The notes under the pieces: generated by a model
Database searches by the model: none
The model's input: the letters and a program-made list of their open reading frames with translations, nothing else
What the model was told of the DNA's origin: nothing
Assembly: GCA_025056115.1 (NCBI GenBank)
Contig: JANWVM010000013.1
Span: 11,110-52,141 of the forward strand
Reading direction: 5' to 3'
Source: Gloeomargarita sp. SKYG116
GTDB taxonomy: Bacteria; Cyanobacteriota; Cyanobacteriia; Gloeomargaritales; Gloeomargaritaceae
Length of the DNA stretch: 41,032 bases
Position numbers and translations under genes: made by a program
Part shown: piece by piece, positions 1 to 7,383 of the stretch
Layout: the number at the start of each line of letters is the position of its first letter
Numbering within the stretch: the stretch's first letter is position 1

Positions 1-420
1 AATCCCATCCGGGTCAATGAAAAACACCGCCCGTACCGTAGCTGTGGAACTGGCCCCTGGGTGAATCATCCCGTACAGGCTCGACACCTTCATATCAATG
101 TCGGCGATGATGGGGAAGGGCAGTTCAATCCCAAAATTCTGGCGGATGTTTTCCAACCAGGCAATGTGGGAATGAATGCTGTCCACGCTGAGTCCTAGCA
201 GCTTAGCGTTGCGCTTTTCAAACTCTTCGTTGAGCTTGGCCAGGCCCACCATTTCCGTCGTACACACCGGCGTAAAATCGGCTGGGTGCGAGAACAAAAC
301 CACCCAATGCCCCCGGTAATCGGACAATCGCTTCACCCCGTGGGTTGTCATCACCTCAAAATCCGGCGCCGGGTCCCCAATGCGCGGAATCGGTCTCAAT
401 TCGACGGTTGCTTGCGTCAT
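1..420 (-). CDS. Peroxiredoxin, 1-Cys (Prx6-like) type, C-terminus cut by window edge
   Basis: Thiol peroxidase that reduces H2O2 and alkyl hydroperoxides in the cytosol. The frame opens with ATG at 420 and runs off the left edge, giving 140 residues. The peroxidatic motif [13 protein letters not shown] places the catalytic Cys at about residue 53 with the supporting Pro and Thr just before it. [11 protein letters not shown] stretch near the cut matches the conserved Arg region. A family member of this type is about 210 aa, so roughly a third is missing. A strong ribosome site (GGGAGG) lies just upstream of the ATG. The motif context resembles 1-Cys/Prx6 more than AhpC-type 2-Cys enzymes, but the missing C-terminus prevents a firm choice. 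Confidence 0.88.
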   Translation of the reverse strand, partial: MTQATVELRPIPRIGDPAPDFEVMTTHGVKRLSDYRGHWVVLFSHPADFTPVCTTEMVGLAKLNEEFEKRNAKLLGLSVDSIHSHIAWLENIRQNFGIELPFPIIADIDMKVSSLYGMIHPGASSTATVRAVFFIDPDGI

Positions 421-449
421 GGCACACCTCCCAATCCACTGCTACTACC

Positions 450-479
450 ATACTCGCAAAAGTCTCATTTTCCGGTCAA
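450..479 (-). promoter_or_regulatory. Candidate promoter of the peroxiredoxin gene
   Basis: On the minus strand, TTGACC (479-474) is followed after 18 bp by GAGTAT (455-450). The -35 is close to consensus and the -10 is weak. It lies about 30 bp upstream of the peroxiredoxin start. Read by eye only. Confidence 0.3.
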
Positions 480-492
480 GTTTAAGGGATTT

Positions 493-840
493 TTAAGGGC
501 CACTGGACCACCACTGTTGCAGGGCGGCACCGATGAGAATCCCCAGGCCCCCGAAGCGCACGGCTTGCCAGAAGGGTTGCTTGAAGCTGCTCCACGTGAT
601 GAGTTGGCTTTCTAAAACCAGTTCCAATTCCGCCAGTTGTTTTTGAATCTGTTGCAGTTCTTCCTGGGCTTCCCGGTCGTGCTGGCGGCGCAGGTGTTCC
701 CGGATGTGGGCTTGCCGGTGACGCAATTCCGCCTGGGTGCTGCGGGCCTGTTGAATCTGGGCATAGCGCGCCTTGAGAGCGGCCAGGTCATTTTCCAGTT
801 GCGCCAGGGCCTGTTCCCACTCTGATAAATTCACTGTCAA
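493..840 (-). CDS. Small coiled-coil protein with C-terminal membrane segment
   Basis: I cannot assign a function. The 115-residue product has a long charged, Gln/Ala/Leu-rich helix (about residues 5-80) with heptad-like spacing, then a short linker and one hydrophobic segment near residues 93-110 (FGGLGILIGAALQQWW) that could anchor it in a membrane with the coiled coil in the cytoplasm. It lies downstream of, and on the same strand side as, the divergent small gene at 885, with only 44 bp between their starts, so the two probably share a bidirectional promoter region. Similar small coiled-coil/tail-anchor proteins occur across cyanobacteria as hypothetical proteins. Confidence 0.65.
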   Translation of the reverse strand: MTVNLSEWEQALAQLENDLAALKARYAQIQQARSTQAELRHRQAHIREHLRRQHDREAQEELQQIQKQLAELELVLESQLITWSSFKQPFWQAVRFGGLGILIGAALQQWWSSGP

Positions 841-884
841 ACGCCAGCGCTACAATAAATCCAGTTTTGATTGTATCCCCAGTC

Positions 885-1124
885 ATGGACGCCGAAACGC
901 GGCAGTTGGTGCAGGCCTTGTGCGACCGGTTGCGCATTACGCCAGAGCAGTGGCATCGCCTCAAAAACAACCGCAAAGCGCGGGCGGCAGAACAATTGGC
1001 GGCGGCGTTAAGTTATCTCCTCCATGACCAGCCCGAACAGGCGTTGCATCATACGCGCCAGGCCCAAGGGTGGCTTGACCGTTCAGTGCAGCCGCTTCCC
1101 TGTCCTGAACACAGTCGCCAGTGA
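885..1124 (+). CDS. Small conserved cyanobacterial protein (DUF6439-like)
   Basis: Predicted 79-aa soluble helical protein of unknown function. I chose ATG 885 (MDAETRQLVQALCDRL) over an in-frame TTG at 867 because the family, as I remember it, starts with this helix. It contains a conserved-looking RLRITPEQWHRLKNNR stretch followed by an Ala/Leu-rich helix (AAEQLAAALSYLL). It has no signal peptide or membrane segment. The DUF6439 assignment is from memory of small cyanobacterial proteins and is uncertain. The gene is divergent from the coiled-coil gene at 493-840 and followed 42 bp later by the DUF3134-like gene. Confidence 0.6.
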   Translation: MDAETRQLVQALCDRLRITPEQWHRLKNNRKARAAEQLAAALSYLLHDQPEQALHHTRQAQGWLDRSVQPLPCPEHSRQ

Positions 1125-1166
1125 ATTTTGCTATTGTGATTTATTGCCCTTTCAGTCAAAACGTCC

Positions 1167-1466
1167 ATGAGCACACCCGAATCTTCTGCATTGCATCCCC
1201 TGGATGAACCGCCGCTGGTCATTCCCACGCTTCGGGAAATTCCCATTGACCAGCCAGCGGATGTGATTCCCACCCCGGCCAATGCGTCCATCCTCTACTG
1301 GTTGGAGTCCATTGGTCGGATTGATGCCAGCCCCGTGTCGGATTACCGTTCCTTGCTGGACGAAGATGGGGAAGGATTGGATGAACTGACGGGCGACGAA
1401 GGCGACCTGTTCGACGACGAAGAACTCGAAGAAGAGTTGCTGGACGAAGAAGAGGAAGAGTTCTGA
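1167..1466 (+). CDS. DUF3134-like protein with polyacidic tail
   Basis: A 99-aa protein of unknown function. Residues about 22-60 carry the pattern I associate with the cyanobacterial DUF3134 family: a Pro-rich start (REIPIDQPADVIPTP) followed by SILYWLESIGRIDA. From about residue 65 to the end it is almost entirely Asp and Glu, closing with EEELLDEEEEEF. Such an acidic tail could bind basic proteins or metals, but nothing in the sequence proves this. It ends 45 bp before mraY on the same strand. Poly-Ser frames on the opposite strand are shadows of the GAA/GAC repeats. Confidence 0.7.
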   Translation: MSTPESSALHPLDEPPLVIPTLREIPIDQPADVIPTPANASILYWLESIGRIDASPVSDYRSLLDEDGEGLDELTGDEGDLFDDEELEEELLDEEEEEF

Positions 1467-1511
1467 CCACCGGGGTAAAATGCAAGCGGGACCTCTCGCC
1501 GGCGCCGGCCC

Positions 1512-2588
1512 ATGACGACGTTGCTTGCCAAACGAGACGCTTGGTTGGTGGTGGGTCTAGCCGCCGGTTTGCTGGGCGTCCTGAGCTGGGTTGCCCCGAA
1601 TGCGCCAGTGTTGTGCCTGACGCTGGGGTTGGCGACGGGGGGAACAGCGCTGGCGGGCATGGTGACGTTGCCCTGGTTGCGCCGGTTGAAGATGGGGCAG
1701 GTGATTCGCCGGGAAGGTCCCCAGGCCCATCTGAAAAAAGCCGGAACGCCCACCATGGGGGGAATTTTTTTTCTACCGGTTGCCCTGGCGGTAACGCTGC
1801 TGGTGCTGGCCTGGCAGGGACAAACGCTATCGGCTCATGGCTGGGCGGTGCTCTTGTTGACGTTGGCCTGTGGGGGCATTGGCGCGGTTGATGATGCTTT
1901 GATCCTGCTGACCCAATCCAATCAGGGTTTAGCGCCTCGCCTGAAATTAACGCTCCAAATCCTGGCGGCAGTGGGGTTTACGGTATGGCTTTGGCAGCAA
2001 GGCAACCTCCCGACGACCATTGCGCTGCCCTGGAACCTCACATTAAACCTAGGGCTGTTGTTTTGGGTACTGGTGGGGTTTGTGCCGGTGGCCCAGAGCA
2101 ATGCCGTGAATTTAACCGATGGCTTAGACGGTTTAGCGGCGGGCACCTGTGCCGTGGCCTTGACGGGTTTGGGCGTGGCCTGTGCGACAACCCATCCCGA
2201 TGTGAGTGTGTTCGCCATCGCTTTAGCAGGGGCTTGTTTGGGTTTTTTGGTGCATAACCACCATCCAGCGCGGGTGTTTATGGGGGATACGGGTTCTTTA
2301 GCGCTGGGGGGCGCCTTGGCCGGCATTGGAATCGTGACCCAGCATCTATGGTTATTGCTCGTCCTCAGCCTGTTATTTGTCTGGGAAACCGTGACGGTGA
2401 TGGCCCAGGTGTGGTATTTCAAGGCGACCAAGGGGCCGGATGGGGTGGGTAAACGGTTGTTCAAGATGACCCCTTATCATCACCACCTGGAACTGAGCGG
2501 CTGGACGGAAACGCAGATTGTGACCCTGTTTTGGGGGATTGAAGCGCTGCTGTGGGGCGGCTGGTTGCTCGGTTCACGTCTCGCGTAG
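1512..2588 (+). CDS. mraY: Phospho-N-acetylmuramoyl-pentapeptide transferase
   Basis: Integral membrane enzyme that transfers phospho-MurNAc-pentapeptide from UDP to undecaprenyl phosphate, making lipid I for peptidoglycan. The 358-aa length is normal and there are about ten hydrophobic segments. Family motifs are in order: [10 protein letters not shown] (about residue 75), the Asp pair in [24 protein letters not shown] (substrate/Mg site), [12 protein letters not shown], and the histidine loop [11 protein letters not shown] near the C-terminus. Start ATG 1512 has no clear Shine-Dalgarno sequence. Its last 15 bp overlap the end of the convergent acetyl-CoA synthetase gene. It is not in a mur/dcw cluster here, which is common in cyanobacteria. 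Confidence 0.96.
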   Translation: MTTLLAKRDAWLVVGLAAGLLGVLSWVAPNAPVLCLTLGLATGGTALAGMVTLPWLRRLKMGQVIRREGPQAHLKKAGTPTMGGIFFLPVALAVTLLVLAWQGQTLSAHGWAVLLLTLACGGIGAVDDALILLTQSNQGLAPRLKLTLQILAAVGFTVWLWQQGNLPTTIALPWNLTLNLGLLFWVLVGFVPVAQSNAVNLTDGLDGLAAGTCAVALTGLGVACATTHPDVSVFAIALAGACLGFLVHNHHPARVFMGDTGSLALGGALAGIGIVTQHLWLLLVLSLLFVWETVTVMAQVWYFKATKGPDGVGKRLFKMTPYHHHLELSGWTETQIVTLFWGIEALLWGGWLLGSRLA

Positions 2589-4538
2589 GGCTTCTAGCAC
2601 GTTCCGGTCGTCCAGGGTGGACATATCGCCAGTGGGCGCTTGACCCGCTGCAATGGCCCGCAACAGTCGCCGCATAATCTTCCCGGAGCGGGTTTTGGGC
2701 AGGGCGTCGGTAAATTTCAGGTCGCTGGGCCGGGCGATCGCGCCGATTTGCCGCACCACGTGGTCGAGCAACTCCTGTTTCAGCGCCTCGCTGGGCTGGT
2801 AATGGCTCTCTAAAATCACGAACGCCACCACCGCTTCCCCCTTGAGTTCATCGGGACGGCCCACCACCGCCGCTTCCGCCACTGCTGGATGGGAGACCAA
2901 CGCCGATTCGATTTCCATCGTCCCCAGGCGATGCCCCGCCACGTTAATCACATCATCCACCCGGCCCATGATCCAGAAATAGCCGTCCTCATCGCGGCGT
3001 GCCCCATCCCCAGCGAAGTAGAAATACTGGCCATCGCGCGGGGGAATTTGCTCCCAGTACGTGCGCCGGAACCGCTCCTCATCCTGATAGACCGTGCGCA
3101 TCATCCCCGGCCACGGATGGGTAATCACCAGGTACCCCCCTTGATTCACGGCCACTGGATTTCCTTGGCGGTCCACCACTTGGGCCTGCACGCCCGGTAA
3201 CGGCAGCGTCGCGGAACCCGGTTTGGTGGGGGTCGCTCCTGGCAATGGCGCAATCATAATACCCCCCGTTTCCGTTTGCCACCAGGTATCCACAATCGGG
3301 CAACGTTCGCCCCCAATCACCCGGTAGTACCACATCCAGGCTTCCGGGTTAATCGGTTCTCCCACCGTGCCCAGCAGCCGCAACGACGACAAATCCCGCG
3401 CCCGGGGGTGCTCCTCTCCCATCTTGATAAAGGCCCGGATCGCCGTGGGTGCCGTGTAAAAAATGGTCACCCGGTGCTGCTGGATCACATCCCAAAAACA
3501 GCCCGGATTGCCCGCATGGGGAGCGCCCTCGTACATGACCGTCGTCGCCCCGTTCGACAGCGGTCCATAGACCACATAGCTGTGTCCTGTGATCCACCCC
3601 ACATCCGCGGTGCACCAATAGACATCGTCCTCTTGCAAGTCAAACACCCACTGGGCCGTCATGTGCGTGTACAGGTTATAGCCCGCCGTGGTATGGACAA
3701 TGCCCTTGGGTTTGCCCGTCGTGCCGGACGTGTAGAGAATAAAGAGCATCTGCTCACTGTCTTGGGGTTCTGCCGGGCAATCCGGTGACAGGTGCGTCTC
3801 CAGTTCGTGCCACCACACATCCCGCTGGGCGTCCATGGCGCAATCTCCCGCTCGCCGCACCACGACCACCCGTTCCACCGACGGCACCTGACCATCAGCC
3901 AGCGCTGCATCCACCTGGGGTTTCAACGGCACGACTTGTCCTTTGCGCCAGCCTCCATCCGCGGTAATCACCACCTTCGCCTGGGCCGCCCGCAGCCGTT
4001 CCTTGAGCGCTTCGGCGCTAAATCCCCCAAACACCACCGTATGGGCCGCCCCAATCCGGGTGCAAGCCAGCATCGCCATAGCCGCCTCAGGAATCATGGG
4101 CATATAAATCCCTACTCGGTCGCCGGGTTGCACGCCCAACTGTTTGAGCGCGTTTGCCCAGCGGCACACCGCTTGATGCAGTTGTTCATACGTAATGACC
4201 CGCACCTCTCCGGGTTCGCCTTGCCAGACAATCGCCGGTTTGGTGCGCCGGGGGGTTGTCAGGTGCCGGTCTAGGCAGTTGTAGGACAGGTTAATTTGAC
4301 CGCCGACAAACCAGCGCGCTTTGGGGGGTTGCCAATCCAGAACCTGTTCCCAGCGCCGAAACCAGTGCAATTCCCGCTCCGCCAGGCCAGCCCAAAAGCC
4401 TTGGGGGTCTTGGGCAAACTGGTCGCACAATTGCTGGTACTGTTCCAACGACGCGATGCGGGCGCGGGCGCGAAACGGCTCTGGGGGAAAAAATCGCCGT
4501 TGTTCATGCAGTACAGATTCAATCAATGTTTCCGTCAT
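2574..4538 (-). CDS. acs: Acetyl-coenzyme A synthetase
   Basis: Cytosolic AMP-forming ligase converting acetate, ATP and CoA into acetyl-CoA. From ATG 4538 (MTETLIESV) the product is 654 aa, the usual length. A TTG 15 bp further upstream is in frame but less likely. Visible motifs are the P-loop-like [11 protein letters not shown], the adenylate motif [10 protein letters not shown], and the C-terminal hinge and catalytic Lys motif [11 protein letters not shown], the Lys that is acetylated to control these enzymes. It is a single-gene unit with its start facing the thioredoxin gene at 4722 and its end overlapping mraY. Confidence 0.96.
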   Translation of the reverse strand: MTETLIESVLHEQRRFFPPEPFRARARIASLEQYQQLCDQFAQDPQGFWAGLAERELHWFRRWEQVLDWQPPKARWFVGGQINLSYNCLDRHLTTPRRTKPAIVWQGEPGEVRVITYEQLHQAVCRWANALKQLGVQPGDRVGIYMPMIPEAAMAMLACTRIGAAHTVVFGGFSAEALKERLRAAQAKVVITADGGWRKGQVVPLKPQVDAALADGQVPSVERVVVVRRAGDCAMDAQRDVWWHELETHLSPDCPAEPQDSEQMLFILYTSGTTGKPKGIVHTTAGYNLYTHMTAQWVFDLQEDDVYWCTADVGWITGHSYVVYGPLSNGATTVMYEGAPHAGNPGCFWDVIQQHRVTIFYTAPTAIRAFIKMGEEHPRARDLSSLRLLGTVGEPINPEAWMWYYRVIGGERCPIVDTWWQTETGGIMIAPLPGATPTKPGSATLPLPGVQAQVVDRQGNPVAVNQGGYLVITHPWPGMMRTVYQDEERFRRTYWEQIPPRDGQYFYFAGDGARRDEDGYFWIMGRVDDVINVAGHRLGTMEIESALVSHPAVAEAAVVGRPDELKGEAVVAFVILESHYQPSEALKQELLDHVVRQIGAIARPSDLKFTDALPKTRSGKIMRRLLRAIAAGQAPTGDMSTLDDRNVLEALRET

Positions 4539-4721
4539 TGCCCTTGTCCCCAACGCGCCTGGAGATTATGGTATCGCACTGGGCGAGTGGTTACCGTCCT
4601 TGGCCTGACCAAATCAGTTTAAGAAATTTTTGCATTTTTGCTGATCCCAGACCCTACCACGGTGATCCCCAACCTGTTATGATGAAAGCAATTTAATAAA
4701 TGTCCCTTAGGAATTACGCCT

Positions 4722-5075
4722 GTGAAACGGATTTCAGAAACGCATTTTGACCAGGAAGTTTTGTGCTCGCCCGTACCCACAATTGTGCATTTTTTCGCCC
4801 CCTGGTGCGGGTTGTGTCGCCTGGTTGAGCCCCTGCTACTACAACTACAAAAGCAGTATAGTGACCATCTCCGAGTCGTGGCCATTAACGCCGACAGTAG
4901 TTTGCAACTGGCCAGCCGCTACCGGTTGCGCATGCTCCCAACGCTTCTGTTAGTCCAAAACGGCCAAGTCTGGCAGCGCTGGGAGACCTTTCAGAGCCGG
5001 GATCAACTGTACCAGCAACTCCAACTGGCTGTCCAGGAGCTTTTGGCGACTCCCTCCGTCACGCCCTTGACCTAA
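4722..5075 (+). CDS. Thioredoxin family protein with CGLC active site
   Basis: A 117-aa thioredoxin-fold protein, a cytosolic disulfide reductant. The active site is APWCGLC with Cys29 and Cys32, so Leu replaces the Pro of the classical CGPC. The cis-Pro loop appears as MLPTLLLVQNG. It starts with GTG 4722; no ATG gives the full beta strand. It resembles cyanobacterial TrxB/TrxQ-like minor thioredoxins more than TrxA, and the CGLC site suggests a shifted redox potential (inference). The stop overlaps the convergent VanY gene by 4 bp. A TATGAT box lies at 4678-4683, without a clear -35. Confidence 0.88.
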   Translation: MKRISETHFDQEVLCSPVPTIVHFFAPWCGLCRLVEPLLLQLQKQYSDHLRVVAINADSSLQLASRYRLRMLPTLLLVQNGQVWQRWETFQSRDQLYQQLQLAVQELLATPSVTPLT

Positions 5076-5812
5076 CCAACCGGGCCACGGCGGGCGGCGG
5101 CGAACACTTGGCGGGCGTATTCTGAACCCACGTAGCGCCAGTGCCAGGGTTCGTACATCACTCCCTGGGGATTGTTCTGGGGAAACGACAGTTCAAAGCC
5201 GTAATCTTTCGCGTTTTTTTGCAGCCATTGGTAGGCGCGGGTTTGCCCAAAACGTTCCGTAATATCCGGTATGCCCTCGCCAGCTGCAAACCCATCGCCC
5301 AAGTCAATCGCCAACCCTGTGTGGTGTTCGCTATAGCCAGGGGGCGCACTGATCCGGGCAGCGGCTGCTTCTGAGCCTTGCTTCTGGACTTGCCGGTTGA
5401 ATAGTTGCGCTTGGTAGTCCACGGTACGAAACCCAGAAATGGGAATAATCCACAGACCTTCATCCCGTGCCGCATTGATCAACCGAAAGAGCGCTAGACC
5501 GGCTTCCCGCTCCATTTCAACATAACGTTGATATTCTTTGCGACCATAACTGGCCACGACAATCAAGCGGTCCCGGCTAATTTCTGCATAGGGGAAATGA
5601 CCGTATTTAGTCACGACTGTCGAGTTTGCAGGTGTCGGCATGGGTGTTGGTGTCGCAGGGGTGATAACGATGGGCGAAGGACTAACAGTTGGTTGCGTAG
5701 ATGGTTTTGGTAAGCCCCACTGGTTCCAAGCGTAGGCAGCCGAAATGACAATAACTATTGATACTAGAAAACCCAGTCCGAACCATATCCACCCCCGCCA
5801 ACGCCTCATCAC
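5072..5812 (-). CDS. VanY-type D-alanyl-D-alanine carboxypeptidase (M15B), membrane-anchored
   Basis: A zinc peptidase that trims the terminal D-Ala of peptidoglycan stem peptides in the periplasm. The 246-aa product has an N-terminal hydrophobic segment (about residues 8-30), a Pro/Thr/Ser-rich linker (about 35-65), then the M15 domain. Zinc and catalytic motifs are visible: SGFRTVDYQAQLF, SEHHTGLAIDLGDG (His and Asp zinc ligands), and EPWHWRY (catalytic and zinc His). It is a stand-alone gene and no vanRS-like regulators adjoin it. Housekeeping wall recycling is likelier than vancomycin resistance. Confidence 0.9.
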   Translation of the reverse strand: MMRRWRGWIWFGLGFLVSIVIVISAAYAWNQWGLPKPSTQPTVSPSPIVITPATPTPMPTPANSTVVTKYGHFPYAEISRDRLIVVASYGRKEYQRYVEMEREAGLALFRLINAARDEGLWIIPISGFRTVDYQAQLFNRQVQKQGSEAAAARISAPPGYSEHHTGLAIDLGDGFAAGEGIPDITERFGQTRAYQWLQKNAKDYGFELSFPQNNPQGVMYEPWHWRYVGSEYARQVFAAARRGPVG

Positions 5813-5836
5813 TGCTTATTCTGGGCAAAACAACTT

Positions 5837-5865
5837 TTGATTTTATCAGCAATGCTGTTGATTAT
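5837..5865 (+). promoter_or_regulatory. Candidate promoter before the coiled-coil array
   Basis: TTGATT (5837-5842) and GATTAT (5860-5865) are separated by 17 bp, about 80 bp before the first coiled-coil gene. The -10 is poor. It is offered as the best-looking pair in the 134-bp gap between the divergent VanY gene and the array. Confidence 0.25.
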
Positions 5866-5946
5866 CCTAATCGTGAAATCGGGATGGCTGCAAATAGGTC
5901 AAGGCCACCAGTTAGACTGAGATGACTCCCTCATTAGGTGCAGGCG

Positions 5947-6218
5947 ATGGCCCGTTGGACTGACGCAATGCTGGACCGCTTGGCTGAACAAGTGCAGGCG
6001 AATATCGAAGCTATCAACCGCTTGGAAGCTAAAGTCGAAGCGAATGGGGAAGCCATCCGAGAGTTACGAGCAGGCCAAGCGATGATGATGGAGATTATCC
6101 AGCGTCAGGAAAACCGCGTTGAAGAGCTACGCCGGGTCGCAATATTCACGCCGATATTCGTCAACTGATGCAGATTCTCACACGCAATTATCCCAACGGT
6201 CGCCAGGATGTAGACTGA
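5947..6218 (+). pseudogene. Frameshifted first copy of the tandem coiled-coil gene family
   Basis: First of three tandem paralogs with the same head, MARWTDAMLDRLAEQVQAN. Homology to copies 2 and 3 is continuous through EIIQRQENRVEELR. Seven bases (6134-6140) then replace the eleven found between the same flanks in copy 2, a net loss of 4 nt. The frame shifts and stops at 6166-6168, leaving 73 residues. After the lesion the lost tail is still readable in another frame from AAT 6141 (NIHADIRQLMQILTRNYPNG) to TGA 6216-6218. The tail remains well conserved, so the break looks recent or could be a sequence error. The truncated head and coil might still be translated. Confidence 0.75.
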
Positions 6219-6245
6219 TAAAGAGTCTCTACTGGAGTTAGATAG

Positions 6246-6542
6246 ATGGCCCGTTGGACTGACGAGATGCTCGACCGCTTGGCTGAACAAGTCCAGGCAA
6301 ACGCAACTGCCATTCGGGAACTACGGGAAGCACAAGCGGTAATGATGACCCAAATCAATGCCAATGCTGAGGCGATTCGAGAGCTGCGAGAAGCGCAAGC
6401 GTCAATGATGGAAATCATCCAGCGCCAGGAAAATCGCATTGAAGAACTACGCCAAGACACTCGTAATATCCACGCCGATATTCGCCAGTTGCTGGCAATT
6501 CTCACCCGAAACTACCCCAATGGCCGGCAGGATGTAGAGTAG
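6246..6542 (+). CDS. Coiled-coil protein, tandem array copy 2
   Basis: A 98-aa protein of unknown function that appears intact. It has three parts: head MARWTDEMLDRLAEQVQAN (1-19), an Ala/Glu/Leu/Arg helix of heptad pattern built on xAIRELREAQ units (20-58), and a shared tail running from MMEIIQRQEN to the end (LLAILTRNYPNGRQD). It contains one 21-residue module between its two NAN boundaries. There is no signal peptide or membrane segment, so it is probably cytoplasmic. A GGAG ribosome site precedes ATG 6246. Relatives starting with RWTDEML occur in many cyanobacteria, often in tandem, and are annotated as hypothetical. Confidence 0.75.
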   Translation: MARWTDEMLDRLAEQVQANATAIRELREAQAVMMTQINANAEAIRELREAQASMMEIIQRQENRIEELRQDTRNIHADIRQLLAILTRNYPNGRQDVE

Positions 6543-6567
6543 AGAAAGTTGGGTTAGGGGTAAAGCC

Positions 6568-7098
6568 ATGGCCCGCTGGACCGATGAGATGCTAGACCGC
6601 TTAGCTGAGCAAGTGCAAGCGAACGCCGTTGCCATTCGAGAGCTAAGGGAACAAACTGCGGCAAACGCGACTGCCATTCGGGAACTGCGGGAAGCTCAAG
6701 CATTGATGATGGCCCAAATTAATGCCAATGCGGAAGCAATTCAGGAATTGCGGGTATCTGTGCGAGAACTACGGGAAGCGCAAGCGCAAGCGACAGCCCA
6801 AATCAACGCCAACGCCCAAGCCATTCAGGAATTGTGGGTATCTGTGCAGGAACTACGGGAAGCGCAAGCGCAAGCGACAGCCCAAATCAATGCCAACGCC
6901 CAAGCCATTCAGGAATTGCGGGTATCTGTGCAGGAACTACGGGAAGCACAAGCGTTAATGATGGAAATCATTCAGCGCCAGGAAAATCGCATTGAAGAAC
7001 TACGCCAAGACACTCGTAATATTCACGCTGATGTTCGTCAGTTGCTAGCAATACTTACTCGGAATTACCCGAACGGTCGTCAAGACAGGGATAACTAG
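6568..7098 (+). CDS. Coiled-coil protein with 28-residue repeats, tandem array copy 3
   Basis: A 176-aa paralog of copy 2 with the same head and tail but a much longer coil. After the head come modules of 14, 21, 28 and 28 residues, each ending in (A/I)NAN or AAN, then a last unit leading into the tail MMEIIQRQENRIEELRQDT. All lengths are multiples of seven, so heptad register is kept. At DNA level the last three units form an 84-bp direct repeat (6712-6963). It is soluble, very rich in Ala, Gln and Glu, and lacks Cys. It starts 25 bp after copy 2 ends and is the last gene before the hps operon, 285 bp away. No known function; scaffold or filament-like roles are speculation. Confidence 0.75.
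   Translation: MARWTDEMLDRLAEQVQANAVAIRELREQTAANATAIRELREAQALMMAQINANAEAIQELRVSVRELREAQAQATAQINANAQAIQELWVSVQELREAQAQATAQINANAQAIQELRVSVQELREAQALMMEIIQRQENRIEELRQDTRNIHADVRQLLAILTRNYPNGRQDRDN
6712..6963 (+). repeat. Three in-frame 84-bp tandem direct repeats
   Basis: Units start at 6712, 6796 and 6880, each beginning GCCCAAAT. Each encodes 28 residues (AQINANA.AIQELR.SV.ELREAQA). Units 2 and 3 differ at only three positions in their first 72 bases, then diverge at the last nine. Unit 1 is more diverged. The pattern is typical of slippage or unequal recombination. Confidence 0.9.
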
Positions 7099-7383
7099 AG
7101 TTTGAATGTAATGATTTTTACCTTATTTAATACTGCTTAAAATAAATTCACGCTGGGATGGTCAAAAATTGAGCTGAGAATGGGAAACCTACTGAGTGGA
7201 AGCGTCGTCCGAGCAGCTAGCCGTTTCCCTGGCGTTCATGCGTCTGAGACGACTGGTGATTCCTATCACAGGTGGGTCAAGGCGGATATGTTAGCAGTAT
7301 AGATAGCATATCCCCCCCTTGCCGGTGATGGGAATGCTTCTGTCCTTCTGTGTTCTATCCTCATCCTCTCTGGAGTTACGGTC
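7099..7383 (+). promoter_or_regulatory. 285-bp leader of the hps operon with two inverted repeats
   Basis: No gene is recognisable. Two inverted repeats stand out. The first is GGGAAAC (7182-7188) with GTTTCCC (7223-7229), enclosing 34 bases. The second is GGATATG (7284-7290) with CATATCC (7307-7313), extendable inward to 10 pairs with one G-U and a 10-nt loop. In addition GTCGTC (7204-7209), inside the first loop, can pair with GACGAC (7248-7253), which would make a pseudoknot. A CCCCCCC run follows the second stem. Neither stem has a T-run, so they are not ordinary terminators. GGAG at 7371-7374 is the ribosome site of hpsA. I do not recognise a known riboswitch. Confidence 0.4.

Noticed and set aside
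1343-1756. 137-aa minus-strand frame with long Ser runs
   Set aside because: It is the antisense of the GAA/GAC-rich acidic tail at 1370-1460; no start context and no family resemblance.
3276-3788. 170-aa plus-strand frame inside acs
   Set aside because: Antisense shadow of a clear acetyl-CoA synthetase with low-complexity Pro/Arg content.
5072-5812. VanY as a sign of vancomycin-resistance genes
   Set aside because: No vanH/A/X or two-component genes are nearby; M15B carboxypeptidases are common housekeeping wall enzymes.
6131-6168. Programmed ribosomal frameshift in coiled-coil copy 1
   Set aside because: There is no slippery heptamer at the junction, and a net 4-nt loss relative to the paralog explains the shift more simply.
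6712-6963. Possible CRISPR-like repeat array
   Set aside because: Units are contiguous, 84 bp, in frame and without unique spacers; they encode a coiled coil.
7284-7320. Intrinsic terminator before hpsA
   Set aside because: The stem is followed by a C-run, not a T-run, and lies upstream of hpsA on its own strand; more likely a leader structure.
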